From Tetraselmis striata (Eukaryota; Chlorophyta; Chlorodendrophyceae; Chlorodendrales; Chlorodendraceae): a stretch of 64,000 nucleotides of DNA. The DNA lies in contig VCJN01001326.1 of the NCBI GenBank assembly GCA_006384855.1, forward strand, positions 78,501 to 142,500, written 5' to 3'. The translations under genes and the position numbers were made by a program. Shown here in pieces: positions 44,587 through 56,320 of the stretch. Position 1 is the stretch's first letter. The number at the start of each line of letters is the position of its first letter. The notes under the pieces are model-generated. The model did no database searches. It was not told where the DNA came from and worked only from the letters and a program-made list of their open reading frames with translations.

Positions 44587-45168
44587 TCATATCAGCGCGC
44601 CCTCGGCAAAGCTCATGGGACTGGCAGTATGACGCACCTTGCGCTTTCCCAATATGGTCCTGCGCTGTGGACTGCTTGGCGGGCTGGTGGGCGAATCCGG
44701 GCCGTCGTACACCGGGCTGGTGGGTGAATCCGGGCCGTCGTACACCGGGCTGGTGGGCGAATATATCGGGCTGCCGATAAAACCCGGGGCATATCTTGGG
44801 CTGTCGGGCGGGCTGCCGACGACGTAATTCGGGTCGTACACCGGGCTGTCGGGCGAATACACCGGGCTATTACTGATAGGCGAATAATCCGGGTTGGAGG
44901 GCGCATACGCCGGATGGTACACGCCGCGGTCGTCCCTGACGGTCCATGTCGGGTCCATCTCCATGTCGTGTGGGTCCATGAGCACCAGGTTGACCATATG
45001 TTGCTGCCGTGAGGTGGTGACCCTGAATAACCGGCCGTGGCCGTCGTATATCGGGGAATGTGGCGATGGGTATTCATGGTGGTAACGTCCCGCGGCCCAT
45101 CGATAGGGATGGTAAGAGTATGTTGGCAGGCCCATCCTGATGCAGTGAGTGATGTCGGCCGAGTGCAA
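44587..45168 (-). CDS. CTD-like heptad-repeat gene, diverged unit 2a copy
   Basis: Open for 193 codons from an internal ATG. The original N-terminus is cut by an upstream stop (about 45,178). It keeps the central [20 protein letters not shown] segment and the tail [20 protein letters not shown]. The repeat region differs from the other copies: [29 protein letters not shown] and a second [10 protein letters not shown] unit. So this copy diverged early or recombined its repeats. The open frame with altered repeats could mean it is still expressed, or is simply a slow decayer. Confidence 0.55.
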   Translation of the reverse strand: MHSADITHCIRMGLPTYSYHPYRWAAGRYHHEYPSPHSPIYDGHGRLFRVTTSRQQHMVNLVLMDPHDMEMDPTWTVRDDRGVYHPAYAPSNPDYSPISNSPVYSPDSPVYDPNYVVGSPPDSPRYAPGFIGSPIYSPTSPVYDGPDSPTSPVYDGPDSPTSPPSSPQRRTILGKRKVRHTASPMSFAEGALI

Positions 45169-45555
45169 GGGTGTCTAAGGTCGAAAGCGACGGCCGCGGA
45201 AACGAGTCTCAACTATTGCTCGCGGCACTGCAGAAGTTAAAACACTAGCTAGCGCCGAACGGCAGTATCGAGACTACACAGGTGAGGTGTCAGAATACAG
45301 GCGCCCTTAGAGGCAACTGCATTCAACCTGTTGGTGATGAGTGTATTCTGGTGGCTAGGTAGTGGCGGCGCCTACTTCATCGCCGCCGGCTGACAAATGA
45401 CATGCAGTCCCGCCCGCACTGATGCCGTGCTGAGCCTCCGCTGCTGGCACGCGCTGCTCTCCCGATGACAGCACGCAACACGCGGCATTCTGTGAAGTAG
45501 CGAAGCAGCAAGCGAGCGGCACTCAGCACCAAATAAATCGCACTTCACGCGACGG

Positions 45556-45586
45556 TATAAATAAATGATTTAGCGACAAATCGCTA
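45556..45586. promoter_or_regulatory. TATA-like motif plus palindrome, unit 2a
   Basis: TATAAATA, then TAGCGACAAATCGCTA with intact 6-bp arms. The central base change (T to C) matches the unit 4 version. Confidence 0.4.
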
Positions 45587-45727
45587 TAAATCTCGGCATA
45601 TTTAAAATTTCAAAAGTTCTAAATCGGACAAAGGCACATGACAGTATGGTCGCGTAAGGCGGGTGCTATACCCAGGACGTTGTTGAAATTGTATCATCCG
45701 TGTAGATTCGGCGGATATTGTAGCGAC

Positions 45728-45945
45728 CATGGTCGGACTGCAGTATCTACTGCACTGCAGATTGCAGAAACTGCAGCCTGCAACTAAGCTACTGCACTGC
45801 AGCCTGCAGTACTTCCCGAAAAAGGGGTTGCAGTGCAGTTACCCAAAGTTCCCGAAATAAATGCCCTTCACTATCCCGCCCTTCCCTATAATCAACAATT
45901 TCAGGGCTACTACAACCTGCACTGCAGCCTACAGTAATGCAGCCT
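45728..45945. mobile_element. hAT-like MITE, right-truncated copy
   Basis: CTGCAG-rich sequence beginning CATGGTCGGACTGCAG right after TAGCGAC, matching the left part of the complete element at 61,411-61,814. It is cut off where unit 2b begins. Confidence 0.65.
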
Positions 45946-46916
45946 GTTGATTCCGGGCCATCATAAATGGATATGCATCGGCAGCCTCTGATACGATATA
46001 TGCCATAAAGAGTTCTGGGCAGGTTCCAGCTCAGTGGGCAGGCGCCGCCTTGTTGTCATTACTTTTACATGGCCAGGAGCTTGCATGGTCCGGGTCTCCT
46101 GGATCCGCCTTGCCGGGACGATTGATGAGCCAGATGAGTGCAGAAATCGCCCTTGTGTCGGCTCTGCAGATGGTTGGATCCGATGTTGACGACAGGCATG
46201 GCTCGTCAAGATCCCTTCTGCCAACTGGTTAGAGGAGAGCTCTTCGTCAGCTATTGACAATCATCCAGCGCAACGCGGCCCTAGTCTGAGGGCGTCAATG
46301 TAAAGAAGAGCACCGCTGGAGGTATTCTCGACAGGATGCATACTCCCATCATCAAACCCAGCAGCGGTTTTAAAAGAGTTTGTCAGCTTAGGCACTGTTT
46401 GATTGGGTAATAGACACCGGTCGATTGTGCCTATTGCTGCAAAATAAGAGCAATGCAATGTTCACAAATTCGTGAACTAGAGGACAAAAAGAGAAAGTAG
46501 ATAAACACAACCTTGCTTGGCAGGTGCCAGGGTGACGCTTCGCGCTACGGTGTTGATTATGGCATGGATGTACTGACGAAAGGATTATTATAACAAATGT
46601 CACTTTGCCGCGTTTACACAATTATATCATTCACCGGATGTTGCCGAGGAGCAAAGGCTGCAGCCGCCCGTCAATTGACGAACGCATTAGGCACTATATT
46701 TGTTTGCTTAAAAAAGGCCAGGATGCACCTAAATAACCTGGATGTTTATTGCATGACAATTTCTCACTCATCAGTCTATCTTCAGCGCACTGTCGGATGT
46801 ACCCAGAGCAGGGGTCAAGGTGGCTTCGTTGCCTTGTTGTAGCTTGCTGGGCTTGCGGCTGCCTTGGGCTGATGCAGCACGTCCGTGTCGCTGTTTTCCT
46901 TTCGTTGTGTCGGTGC

Positions 46917-47585
46917 TCATATCAGCGCGCCCTCGGCAAAGCTCATGGGACTGGCAGTATGACGCACCTTGCGCTTTCCCAATATAGTCCTGCGCTGTGG
47001 ATTGCTTGGCGGGCTGGTGGGCGAATACGCCGGGCTGGTGGGCGAAAATTCCGGGCTGGTGGGCGAAAACGCCGGGCTGGTGGGCGAAAATTCCGGGCTG
47101 GTGGGCGAATACGCTGGGCTGGTAGGCGAATACGCCGGGCTGGTAGGCGCATACGCCGGGCTGGTAGGCGCATACGGGCTGGTAGGCCAATACTCATCCG
47201 CCGGACTGGGGGGCGAAAACACCGGGCTGGTAGCCGCATACGCCGGATGGTACCCGCCGCGGTCGTCCCTGATGGTCCACGTCGGGTCCATATCCATGTC
47301 GTGTGGGTCTGTGAGCACCATGTTGACCATATGTTGCTGCTGTGTGGCTCTGTCCCCGAATCCGTAGCCGTAGCCGTAGCCGTAGCCGTAGCCGTAGCCG
47401 CCATATCCCGGGGAATGTGGCGATGGGTATTCATGGTAGTAACGTTCCGTGAACAGAGGATCGGGATGGGCAGAGTATGTTGGCATGCCCATCCTGATCC
47501 GGTGAGTGACTTCGGCCGAGTGCAAGGGTGTGAAAGGTCGAAAGCGACGGCCGCGGAAACGAGTCTCAACTATTGCTCGCGGCAC
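46917..47585 (-). CDS. CTD-like heptad-repeat protein, unit 2b (intact)
   Basis: 222 codons, single exon, start [17 protein letters not shown]. An N-terminal basic part is followed by a Tyr-Gly repeat (about residues 60-75), a central segment ([20 protein letters not shown]), then about eight consecutive heptads of the form [YF]-[SA]-P-T-S-P-[AEP]: YAPTSPA twice, [42 protein letters not shown]. The tail has GKRKVRH, a possible nuclear signal. The heptads copy the RNA polymerase II RPB1 CTD consensus (YSPTSPS), including both Ser-Pro sites used by CTD kinases. Nothing else resembles RPB1. No signal peptide or membrane segment. Function unknown; a CTD-mimic that binds or competes for CTD-reading factors is a hypothesis. 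Confidence 0.7.
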   Translation of the reverse strand: MPRAIVETRFRGRRFRPFTPLHSAEVTHRIRMGMPTYSAHPDPLFTERYYHEYPSPHSPGYGGYGYGYGYGYGYGFGDRATQQQHMVNMVLTDPHDMDMDPTWTIRDDRGGYHPAYAATSPVFSPPSPADEYWPTSPYAPTSPAYAPTSPAYSPTSPAYSPTSPEFSPTSPAFSPTSPEFSPTSPAYSPTSPPSNPQRRTILGKRKVRHTASPMSFAEGALI

Positions 47586-47912
47586 TGCAGAAGTTAAAAC
47601 AGTAACTAGCGCCGAGCGGCAGTATCGAGACTACACAGGTGAGGTGTCAGAATACAGGTGCCCCTTAGAGGCAACTGCATTCAGCCTGTTGGTGATGAGT
47701 GTATTCTGGTGGCTACGTAGTGGCGGCGCCTACTTTATCGCCGCCGGCTGACAAATGACATGCAGTCCCGCCCGCACTGATGCCGTGCTGAGCCTCCGCT
47801 GCTGGCACGCGCTGCTCTCCCGATGACAGCACGCAGCACGCGGCATCCTGTGAAGTAGCAAAGCAGCAGGCGAGCGGCACTCCGAGCTAGATAAATCGTA
47901 CTTCACGCGACG

Positions 47913-47944
47913 GTATAAATAAATGATTTAGCGATAAATCGCTA
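47913..47944. promoter_or_regulatory. TATA-like motif plus palindrome, unit 2b
   Basis: GTATAAATAAATG followed by TAGCGATAAATCGCTA (47,929-47,944), identical to unit 1. Located about 330 bp upstream of the intact heptad gene. Confidence 0.4.
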
Positions 47945-49962
47945 TAAATCCCTGTATATTTGAAGTTTAAAAAGTTTAAACTCGGAGAAAGGCACAGTAT
48001 GGTCGCGTAAGGCGGGTGCTACCCAGGACGTTGTTGAAATTGTATCATCCGTGTAGATTCCGCGGATATTGTAGCGACATGATTCGGCGGGGGTAAGAGG
48101 TGGTAACAACACACTTACTCGTACTCGGATGGCACAAACTACAAATAACCCCGATTGTAACGCCGCTCAGCATGCTGCGTCGCACGTGATATGTATGAGG
48201 CACGCACGTGCATTGTAACATTTGCCTTAATACGATAAAAGTGGCGTAAAAACCACCACTGATCAAAGCGTGACACAATTACACGCCGTGGGAGGTTAAA
48301 CATCGCCGTGCCAAATATATTCATGTATTTAAAAGCAACATGCGACGGGGGATGTCGGGAATAACGATCGGAGCGTTGCGCAATCATGAACATGCGCGGG
48401 GACGACGAGAGGAGCATACAATGGGTCGAAAGGAGCATAGGAGCGCAAAGCTACGCATGTAGCGGCGGGGGCGCAAGGCGGACCAAACAGAAGTACGACG
48501 TCACACCGGGATACATGCCCAACCCGCTACCACGGCACGCTACGCCACACCCCTTTTTGTATTTAATTTTTTGAAAGGTACGAGCTATAAGCTACCATTG
48601 CCGGCCAGGAGAACAACATGCCGGAGGGGGCGGGGGAGCTCGTACCTGTTGGAGACGTGGGCCCGCCCATCGCCAAGCTAAAGAGAGGGGCGGCACCATG
48701 TAACTATGCCCACTCCACCATAAGCCCAGAAGACGAGAATGGGAAGACAACCAGTTAAGGGAGGGAGTACCACGCCGTAGGCATCCACCAAGGGCAGGGC
48801 CGCTTTGGCCACCACAATCCCCGCAGGCGTAGACCATGTGTACACGTAGCGGGCCATAGCCTTGTAGATTCTAGCTCTTTGGCACGGCCCCTTTGGGGTG
48901 GGCCACCAGCGACAGGCTGCCCGCCCATGGGCGGCATGGTGGCAAATGCAGCCCCATAACGGTTATTAAACAATGGTCATATTATTGGTAATATAGAGGT
49001 TCGATTACACCGGGCTATTCTGTCACAGGTGAATAACGTTAAGATTATAGTTAAATGTTAGCTTCATGTACTCGCAGTACGCATAGCGACCACCACTTCG
49101 ACTTCCCGATGTCTCGCGGCGTTAGCGACAACATGCGAAAGCCCTGCTACATGACTCACCCGCCCCCGCCGTGCGTCCACGACGGGAGTCCGCCTTTGGC
49201 CCATGCGCCAGCTGACCAGCTAGCGCAACCCACCCACCCCGCTATGCTACCCTTTTCAATGCGGACGCCCGTGGGCCTACTCACACCCAAAAATATAGAG
49301 ATTCAAATCGTTGGCAAATGTGCCCCCACAACGGTTAAATGGTGGAATAACCAGACTTAATTGCATGTTTGAAACTACTGTACTAGTAAATCATCGGCCA
49401 GGTACGAATTTATACCATTAGAGACAAAGCAAGTATTAGGCGTAATTTGCTTATATATATATATGCAGACTTTTCCGCTGCGATTCAGTCGTTCACTGAG
49501 GATTACTGGCACCCTCGCGCGAGCCGCGCGGTTCGCGTCGCCCGCCGTCGTCGCCAGCATCGTCGGCCGATGACAAAGAAGCGCCCCCCCCCCCCCCCCC
49601 CCCCCCTGCCCCTTGTCGACGCGGCACAGAGCCGCTTGCACAACCGCGAAGAGCGCCAACGTTCCCAGATTGCCAGCGGCACGTAGCATCAACGGTGTCC
49701 CGGCCCTTGCCTAGCAGGTTTCCCTGGCGAACGGACTGACGTCGGCAGGCGGTGCGGCGGCGTGGCACAGTGAGGGGACGGTACCGAGGCGGCCTGCTCG
49801 CTGGCGGGAGCCGGCACCACCGCTGCAACCGCCGGAATTCCGGTCGCCACCGCGGACTGCACGGCGGATTCCTAGCAGCTGATGGGACGCAGTTGATACC
49901 TTGGGCGAGGAGCTTCAGGGCCGAGATACCAGGCGGGTCGCGAGAGCCGGGTCGGGGGCGGC
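47945..49962. other. Unit 2b intergenic and 5' region
   Basis: Collinear with the flanks of the unit 1 insertions: the uninterrupted Mutator-like target (about 48,288), the 46-codon ORF at 48,618-48,758, and the uninterrupted C tract at 49,583-49,606 that the Copia element entered in unit 1. No gene recognised. Confidence 0.5.
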
Positions 49963-50965
49963 ATGTCCTACACGATTAACCTCAGCAAGGCCGGCGCGCC
50001 GGGGGCCGCGTCCGCGCCGCTGGGGAGCCCGAGTAAGGATCACCGGCACAAGGTGCGCCCATAACTATATCTGACGCTCTGTGAGCACTGCAGGCGTCGC
50101 TTGCGTTGGGGGGCGTACCCCCTGGACTGGAAGGCTCAACCGCAGAGCGCACACATGGTTGCTGCCAACTAGATGAGGCAGCGGCACTTAGTTGGTCTCT
50201 ATATATGATTTATGGACATTTATACTGGAAGGCAGATGTTTCTGGCTTCTTGTGCCTAGTTGCTTATACCCCCCTCCTCCAGGATATCTCAACGTGCGTC
50301 CATTTGCTTCCACAATCAATCACTGCGGCAGTGCTAACCCGGCGTGTCTGCTCGCCAGGGGAAACAGCCACGGGTGGCGCTGCTGCTGCTCCTGGCGGGC
50401 GGGGTGTACGCGATGGCGGTGGTGTCGCGCATGTACAGCAACCCCGGCCCAAGGTGCGCTGCGCCTTTCATGCCCCCCATGCAGCGGCGGACTCGTCCAC
50501 CAGCACACACACGCGCTGCTCCATGACTGGGATCACCCGGCGCTTGTGTACATGCGGCGGCTCGAGGCCACATGGCTGCGCACGGTGGATGATACCAGGT
50601 CACCACGCCGCTGCTGCCGCCATGCCGCAGGCGCTGGCGAAGGCGATTGTGCCGCGTCCAAAGGGGGCCGCCTACGAGTTGCGCGTGCATGGGTTCGTAG
50701 CCGAGAAAGGTGGGGGCAGGCGAGCAGCTGGCAGCGGGGGTGACGGTGATGAGCTGATGATAATGCGGGCATGATGATGGTGATGGGGACGGGGATGCGA
50801 GGACGGGGACGGGGATGCGGTGATGTGGTGATGGGGATGTTGGTGGGGGCAAGTGGGGGCGGGCCGCTGAGGCATTGGGCCGCTTGCTCTCGGTGTCTGT
50901 GCGTACAGGCTGCGACCACAACTTCTTCCTGCTGGCGTGGACCACCGCGGCGGAGAGCGCGAAAG
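49963..50965 (+). pseudogene. Truncated type II membrane protein gene, unit 2b copy
   Basis: Exons 49963-50052, 50359-50453, 50485-50598, 50631-50709 and part of exon 5 from 50,909 (CDHNFFLLAWTTAAESAKEG). Exon 5 breaks off at about 50,960, where sequence from LENG1-like intron 5 follows and a stop comes soon after. Phases of exons 1-3 and 4-5 agree; exon 3-4 needs a 46-nt intron or a frame slip. The CDHNFFLLAW segment is the best hint at a glycosyltransferase-like luminal domain, which is missing here. Confidence 0.45.
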
Positions 50966-51121
50966 AAGGGGCCAGGGGCCGGAGGTCGGGGGTGCGTCTA
51001 TGAGAGAGGCATTCGGATGCTGTCTAAATGGGCAAACACTTTGGATACTGGCTGCCCAAGGGGTAGAGAGAGAAGAACAAACCATTGCCCCACCTTCACT
51101 GGTAACTGTGAAATCCGCATC

Positions 51122-51125
<4 letters not shown>

Positions 51126-51213
<88 letters not shown>

Positions 51214-51215
51214 AC

Positions 51216-51263
<48 letters not shown>
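51126..51263. repeat. (CA)n with (CG)n blocks, unit 3
   Basis: A CA run interrupted by two CGCGCGCGCG blocks, an alternating purine-pyrimidine tract with Z-DNA potential. Expanded form of the intron 5 microsatellite. Confidence 0.9.
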
Positions 51264-51508
51264 GTATACTTACTGAAGTACAAATAAAATAACACAGCAT
51301 GACTGTTGAATATCGTAATGTCACATGGTCTAGTGAGTTTAAGCGATGTTGGATTTTACAATTGTTTACAAAGGGGAGAAGGAGGAGGGGGGGGGGGGGG
51401 CAGCGAAATTCCCGCATGCAGCCCGCTCTGTGTGTATGGCTGAGTGGAGTGCCCCTCGCTTGATGTTGGCCCGCTCCCTTCCTGGGGAAACAGGCTTGGT
51501 ACATGCAG

Positions 51509-51838
51509 CCTGCGGAGCTGCCCGAGCGGGGTGCGCCGTCGGGGGAGGCGCGCATGCTGGGGGAGGTGGTGCTGATCGACCGCGTGAAGACGCCGGCGGA
51601 CCTGCGGACGGAGAAGCGGCACAAGGGGCACAAGTCCAAGGACAAGGGGCACAAGTCCAAGGATCGCCGGAAGGACAAGGGGCGCCGGAGGGACAAGGGG
51701 CCGGGGGGGGAGAGCGGGGGGCGCAGGGGCGGGGTGGCCAAGAAGTCCATCGCGGAGCTGCGGGCGGAGCGCGCCGCGCGAGAGGCGACGGAGAAGCTGC
51801 GCGCCCAGAGGGCCATGCTGGGGCAGGGCAGCCATTGA
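51509..51838 (+). pseudogene. LENG1-like exon 6 copy, unit 3
   Basis: Nearly identical to 30,284-30,613, with its acceptor (TACATGCAG) and two HKGHKSKDK units. Exons 1-5 are absent, so no complete LENG1-like protein can be made. It could serve as a terminal exon for a transcript starting in the upstream membrane-protein gene. Confidence 0.8.
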
Positions 51839-53487
51839 ACCTCCGGCAGTGGCGACGGCACCGCATGCGGCCCTTGCCAGTGTAGGATAGCATCAAGTAG
51901 ATAAGAAGATGGACAACAGTGCCGCAGCACCTTGCCTGATCCAGTGGCTCTCTGCGGACATGCACGTAGCCGTAGTGCATTTGCTGGACAGATGCTTAGC
52001 GGGAAGTGATATTAGCAACAAGTGCTCTGGAGCAGCAAGCAACTCGCATCAGCAATAACGCAGCATGCACAATAGCAAGGGCAGTACTGCATAGACGTGC
52101 AGCAAAGTTAATGTATGGTGTGTTCCCAACATGCCGTTTCCATATCTGTCCTGGTATCTATCTGGAGAGAAATCTACAATGCTGGGTTGGCCGGATACTG
52201 GCTCTGCACACTGGCCAAAGCAACCCACTGTGGATTATTATGACCACAGCGCCGGGAGTGAGGTTGGATAAGTAAGAATGTATCTGTACAGGTGGTCTAG
52301 AAGGATGTGTAAATTTTCAACATGTGGTGGCCCTTTATGGGACTGCCCTGCTGTTGTTTATCCCCGGGCAATCCTGTGCTGCTCGCAGCCCAGCCCGAAA
52401 CAATATGCCCATCCCGAAACATAGCGAGACGAGACTGGTAGATACCGCACCACCTTCCACGTCACAGCGTCCTGGGGTGCTGACTGTGGAATGGCTCTCT
52501 GGTGATTGTTGGTTGACTTTGAGGCCATCATAAATGGATATGCATCGGCAGCCTCTGATACGATATACGCCATAAAGAGTTCTGGGCAGGTTCCAGCTCA
52601 GTGGGCAGGCGCCGTCTTGTTGTCGTTACTTTTACATGGCCAGGAGCTTGCATGGTCCTGGTCTCCTGGATCCGCCTTGCCGGGACGATCGCTGGGCCAG
52701 GTGAGTGCAGAAATCGCCCTTGTGTCGGCTCTGCAGATGGTTGGATCCGATGTTGACGACAGGCATGGCTCGTCAAGATCCCTTCTGCCAACTGGTTAGA
52801 GGAGAGCTCTTCGGCAGCTATTGACAATCATCCAGCGCAACGCGGCCCTAGTCTGAGGGCGTCAATGTGAAGAAGAGCACCGCTGGAGGTATTCTCGACA
52901 GGATGCATACTCCCATCATCAAACCCAGCAGCGGTTTTCAAAGAGTTTGTCAGCTTAGGCACTGTTTGATTGGGTAATAGACACCGGTCGATTGTGCCTA
53001 TTGCTGCAAAATGGGAGCAATGCAACGTTCACAAATTCGTGAATTAGAGGACAAAAAGAGAAAGTAGATAAACACTACCTTGCTTGGCAGGTGCCAGGGT
53101 GACGCTTCGCGCTACGGTGTTGATTATGGCATGGATGTACTGACGAAAGGATTATCATAACAAATGTCACTTTGCCGTGTTTACACAATTATATCATTCA
53201 CCGGATGTTGCCGAGGAGCAAAGGCTGCAGCAGCCCGTCAATTGACGAACGCATTAGGCACTATATTTGTTTGCTTAAAAAAGGCCAGGATGCACCTAAC
53301 TAAAAAATCTGGATGTTTATTGCATGACAATTTCTCACTCATCAGTCTATCTTCAGCGCACTGTTGGATGTACCCAGAGCAGGGGTCAGGGTGGCTTCGT
53401 TGCCTTGTTGTAGCTTGCTGGGCTTGCGGCTGTCTAGGGCTGATGCAGCACGTCCGTGTCGCTGTTTTCCTTTCCTTGTGTCGTTGT

Positions 53488-54189
53488 TCATATCAGCGCG
53501 CCCTCGGCAAAGCTCATGGGACTGGCAGTATGACGCACCTTGCGCTTTCCCAATATGGTCCTGCGCTGTGGACTGGTTGGCGGGCTGGTGGGCGAAAATT
53601 CCGGGCTGGTGGGCGAATACGCCGGGCTGGTGGGCGAAAATTCCGGGCTGGTGGGCGAATACGCCGGGCTGGTGGGCGAATACGCCGGGCTGGTGGGCGA
53701 ATACGCCGGGCTGGCGGGCGAATACGCCGGGCTGGTGGGCGCATACGGGCTGGTAGGCTCATACTCATCCGCCGGACTGGGGGGCGAAAACACCGGGCTG
53801 GTAGCCGCATACGCCGGATGGTACCCGCCGCGGTCGTCCCTGACGGTCCACGTCGGGTCCATATCCATGTCGTGTGGGTCTGTGAGCACCAGGTTGACCA
53901 TATGTTGCTGCTGTGTGGTATTAACCCTGAATCCGCCGTTGCCGTTGCCGTTGCCGTAGCCGTAGCCGTAGCCGTGGCCGTGGCCGTAGCCGTAGCCGTA
54001 GCCGCCATATCCCGGGGAATGTGGCGATGGGTATTCATGGTAGTAACGTCCCGTGAACAGAGGATCGGGATGGGCAGAGTATGTTGGCAGGCCCATCCTG
54101 ATCCGGTGAGTGACTTCGGCCGAGTGAAAGGGTGTGAAAGGTCGAAAGCGACGGCCGCGGAAACGAGTCTCAACTATTGCTCGCGGCAC
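53488..54189 (-). CDS. CTD-like heptad-repeat protein, unit 3 (intact)
   Basis: 233 codons, same architecture as the 46,917-47,585 copy with a longer Tyr-Gly/Asn-Gly repeat (about residues 60-86) and eight heptads: [21 protein letters not shown] twice, [28 protein letters not shown]. The central segment is [20 protein letters not shown] and the tail is unchanged. Both repeat tracts vary in length between copies while the flanking protein is almost constant, as expected of replication slippage in an otherwise maintained frame. Confidence 0.7.
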   Translation of the reverse strand: MPRAIVETRFRGRRFRPFTPFHSAEVTHRIRMGLPTYSAHPDPLFTGRYYHEYPSPHSPGYGGYGYGYGHGHGYGYGYGNGNGNGGFRVNTTQQQHMVNLVLTDPHDMDMDPTWTVRDDRGGYHPAYAATSPVFSPPSPADEYEPTSPYAPTSPAYSPASPAYSPTSPAYSPTSPAYSPTSPEFSPTSPAYSPTSPEFSPTSPPTSPQRRTILGKRKVRHTASPMSFAEGALI

Positions 54190-54517
54190 TGCAGAAGGTA
54201 AAAGAGTAACTAGGGCCGAACGGCAGTATCGAGACTACACAGGTGAGGTGTCAGAATACAGGTGCCCCTTAGAGGCAACTGCATTCAACCTGTTGGTGAC
54301 GAGTGTATTCTGGTGGCTAGGTAGTGGCGGCGCCTACTTTATCGCCGCCGGCTGACAAAAGACATGCAGTCCCGCCCGCATTGATGTCGTGCTGAGCCTC
54401 CGCTGCTGGCACGCGCTGCTCTCCCGATGACAGCACGCAGCACGCGGCATCCTGTGAAGTAGCGAAGCAGCAGGCGAGCGGCACTCCGAACTGGATAAAT
54501 CGTACTTCACGCGACGG

Positions 54518-54550
54518 TATAAATATAAATGATTTAGCGATAAATCGCTA
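54518..54550. promoter_or_regulatory. TATA-like motif plus palindrome, unit 3
   Basis: TATAAATATAAATG then TAGCGATAAATCGCTA (54,535-54,550). The TATA motif is extended by a 4-bp duplication. Confidence 0.4.
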
Positions 54551-55917
54551 TAAATGTCCCTGTATATTTGAAGTTTAAAAAGTTTTAACTCGGAGAAAGG
54601 CACAGTATGGTCGCGTAAGGCGGGTGCTACCCAGGACGTTGTTGAAATTGTATCATCCGTGTAGATTCCGCGGATATTGATTCGGCGGGGGTAAGAGGTG
54701 GTAACAACACACTTACTCGTACTCGGATGGCACAAAGTACAAATTACCCCGACTGTAACGCCGCTCAGCATGCTGCGTCGCACGTGATATGTATGAGGCA
54801 CGCACGTGCATTGTAACATTTGCCTTAATACGATAAAAGTGGCGTAAAAACCACCACTGATCACAGCGTGACACAATTACACGCCGTGGGAGGTTAAACA
54901 TCGCCGTGCCAAATATATTCATGTATTTAAAAGCAACATGCGACGGGGGATGTCGGGAATAACGCTCGGAGCGTTGCGCATGAACATGCGCGGGGACGAG
55001 AGGAGCATACAATGGGTCGAAAGGAGCATAGGAGCGCAAAGCTACGCATGTAGCGGCGGGGGCGCAAGGCGGACCAAACAGAAGTACGACGTCACACCGG
55101 GATACATTGCATGCCCAACCCGCTACCACGGCACGCTACGCCACACCCCTTTTTGTATTTAAACCAGGTGTACACGTAGTGGGCCATAGCCTTGTAGATT
55201 CTAGCTCTTTGGCACGGCCCCTTTGGGGTGGGCCACAAGCGACAGGCTGCCCGCCCATGGGCGGCATGGTGGCAAATGCAGCCCCATAACGGTTATTAAA
55301 TAATGGTCATATTATTGGTAATATAGAGGTTCGATTACACCGGGCTATTCTGTCACAGGTGAATAACGTTAAGATTCTAGTTTGAATGTTAGCTTCATGT
55401 ACTCGCAGTACGCATAGCGACCACCACTTCGACTTCCCGATGTCTCGCGGCGTTAGCGACAACATGCGAAAGCCCTGCTACATGACTCACCCGCCCTCGC
55501 CGTGCGTCCACGACGGGAGTCCGCCTTTTGCCCATGCGCCAGCTGACCAGCTAGCGCAACCCACCCACCTCGCTATGCTACCCTTTTCAATGCGGACGCC
55601 CGTGGGCCTACTCACACCCAAAAATATAAGAGATTCAAATCTTTGGCAAATGTGGCCTTACAACGGTTAAATGGTGGAATAACCAGACTTAATTGCATGT
55701 TTGAAACTACTGTACTAGTAAATCATCGGCCAGGTACGAATTATACCATGAGAGACAAGGCAAGTATTAGGCGTAATTTGCTTATATATATATATGCAGA
55801 CTTTTCGGCTGCGATTCAGTCGTTCATTCACTGAGGGTTACTGGCACCCTCGCGCGAGCCGCGCGGTTATTCGCGTCGCCCGCCGTCGTCGCCAGCATCG
55901 TCGGCCGATGACAAAGA

Positions 55918-55949
<32 letters not shown>

Positions 55950-56320
55950 CCCACCCCCCTGCCCCTTGTCGACGCGGCACAGAGCCGCTTGCACAACCGC
56001 GAAGAGCGCCAACGTTCCCAGATTGCCAGCGGCACGTAGCATCAACGGTGTCCCGGCCCTTGCCTAGCAGGTTTCCCTGGCGAACGGACTCACGTCGGCA
56101 GGCGGTGCGGCGGCGTGGCACAGTGAGGGACGGTACCGAGGCGGCCTGCTCGCTGGCGGGAGCCGGCACCACAGCTGCAACCGCCGGAATTCCGGTCACC
56201 ACCGCGGACTGCACGGCGGATTCCTAGCAGCTGATGGGACGCAGTTGATACCTCGGACGAGGAGCTTCAGGGCCGAGATACCAGGCGGGTCGCGAGAGCC
56301 GGGTCGGGGGCGGGGGCGGC
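54551..56320. other. Unit 3 intergenic and 5' region
   Basis: Collinear with unit 2b but lacking about 250 bp around 55,160, including the small ORF. It contains a C tract near 55,922. No gene recognised. Confidence 0.5.
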
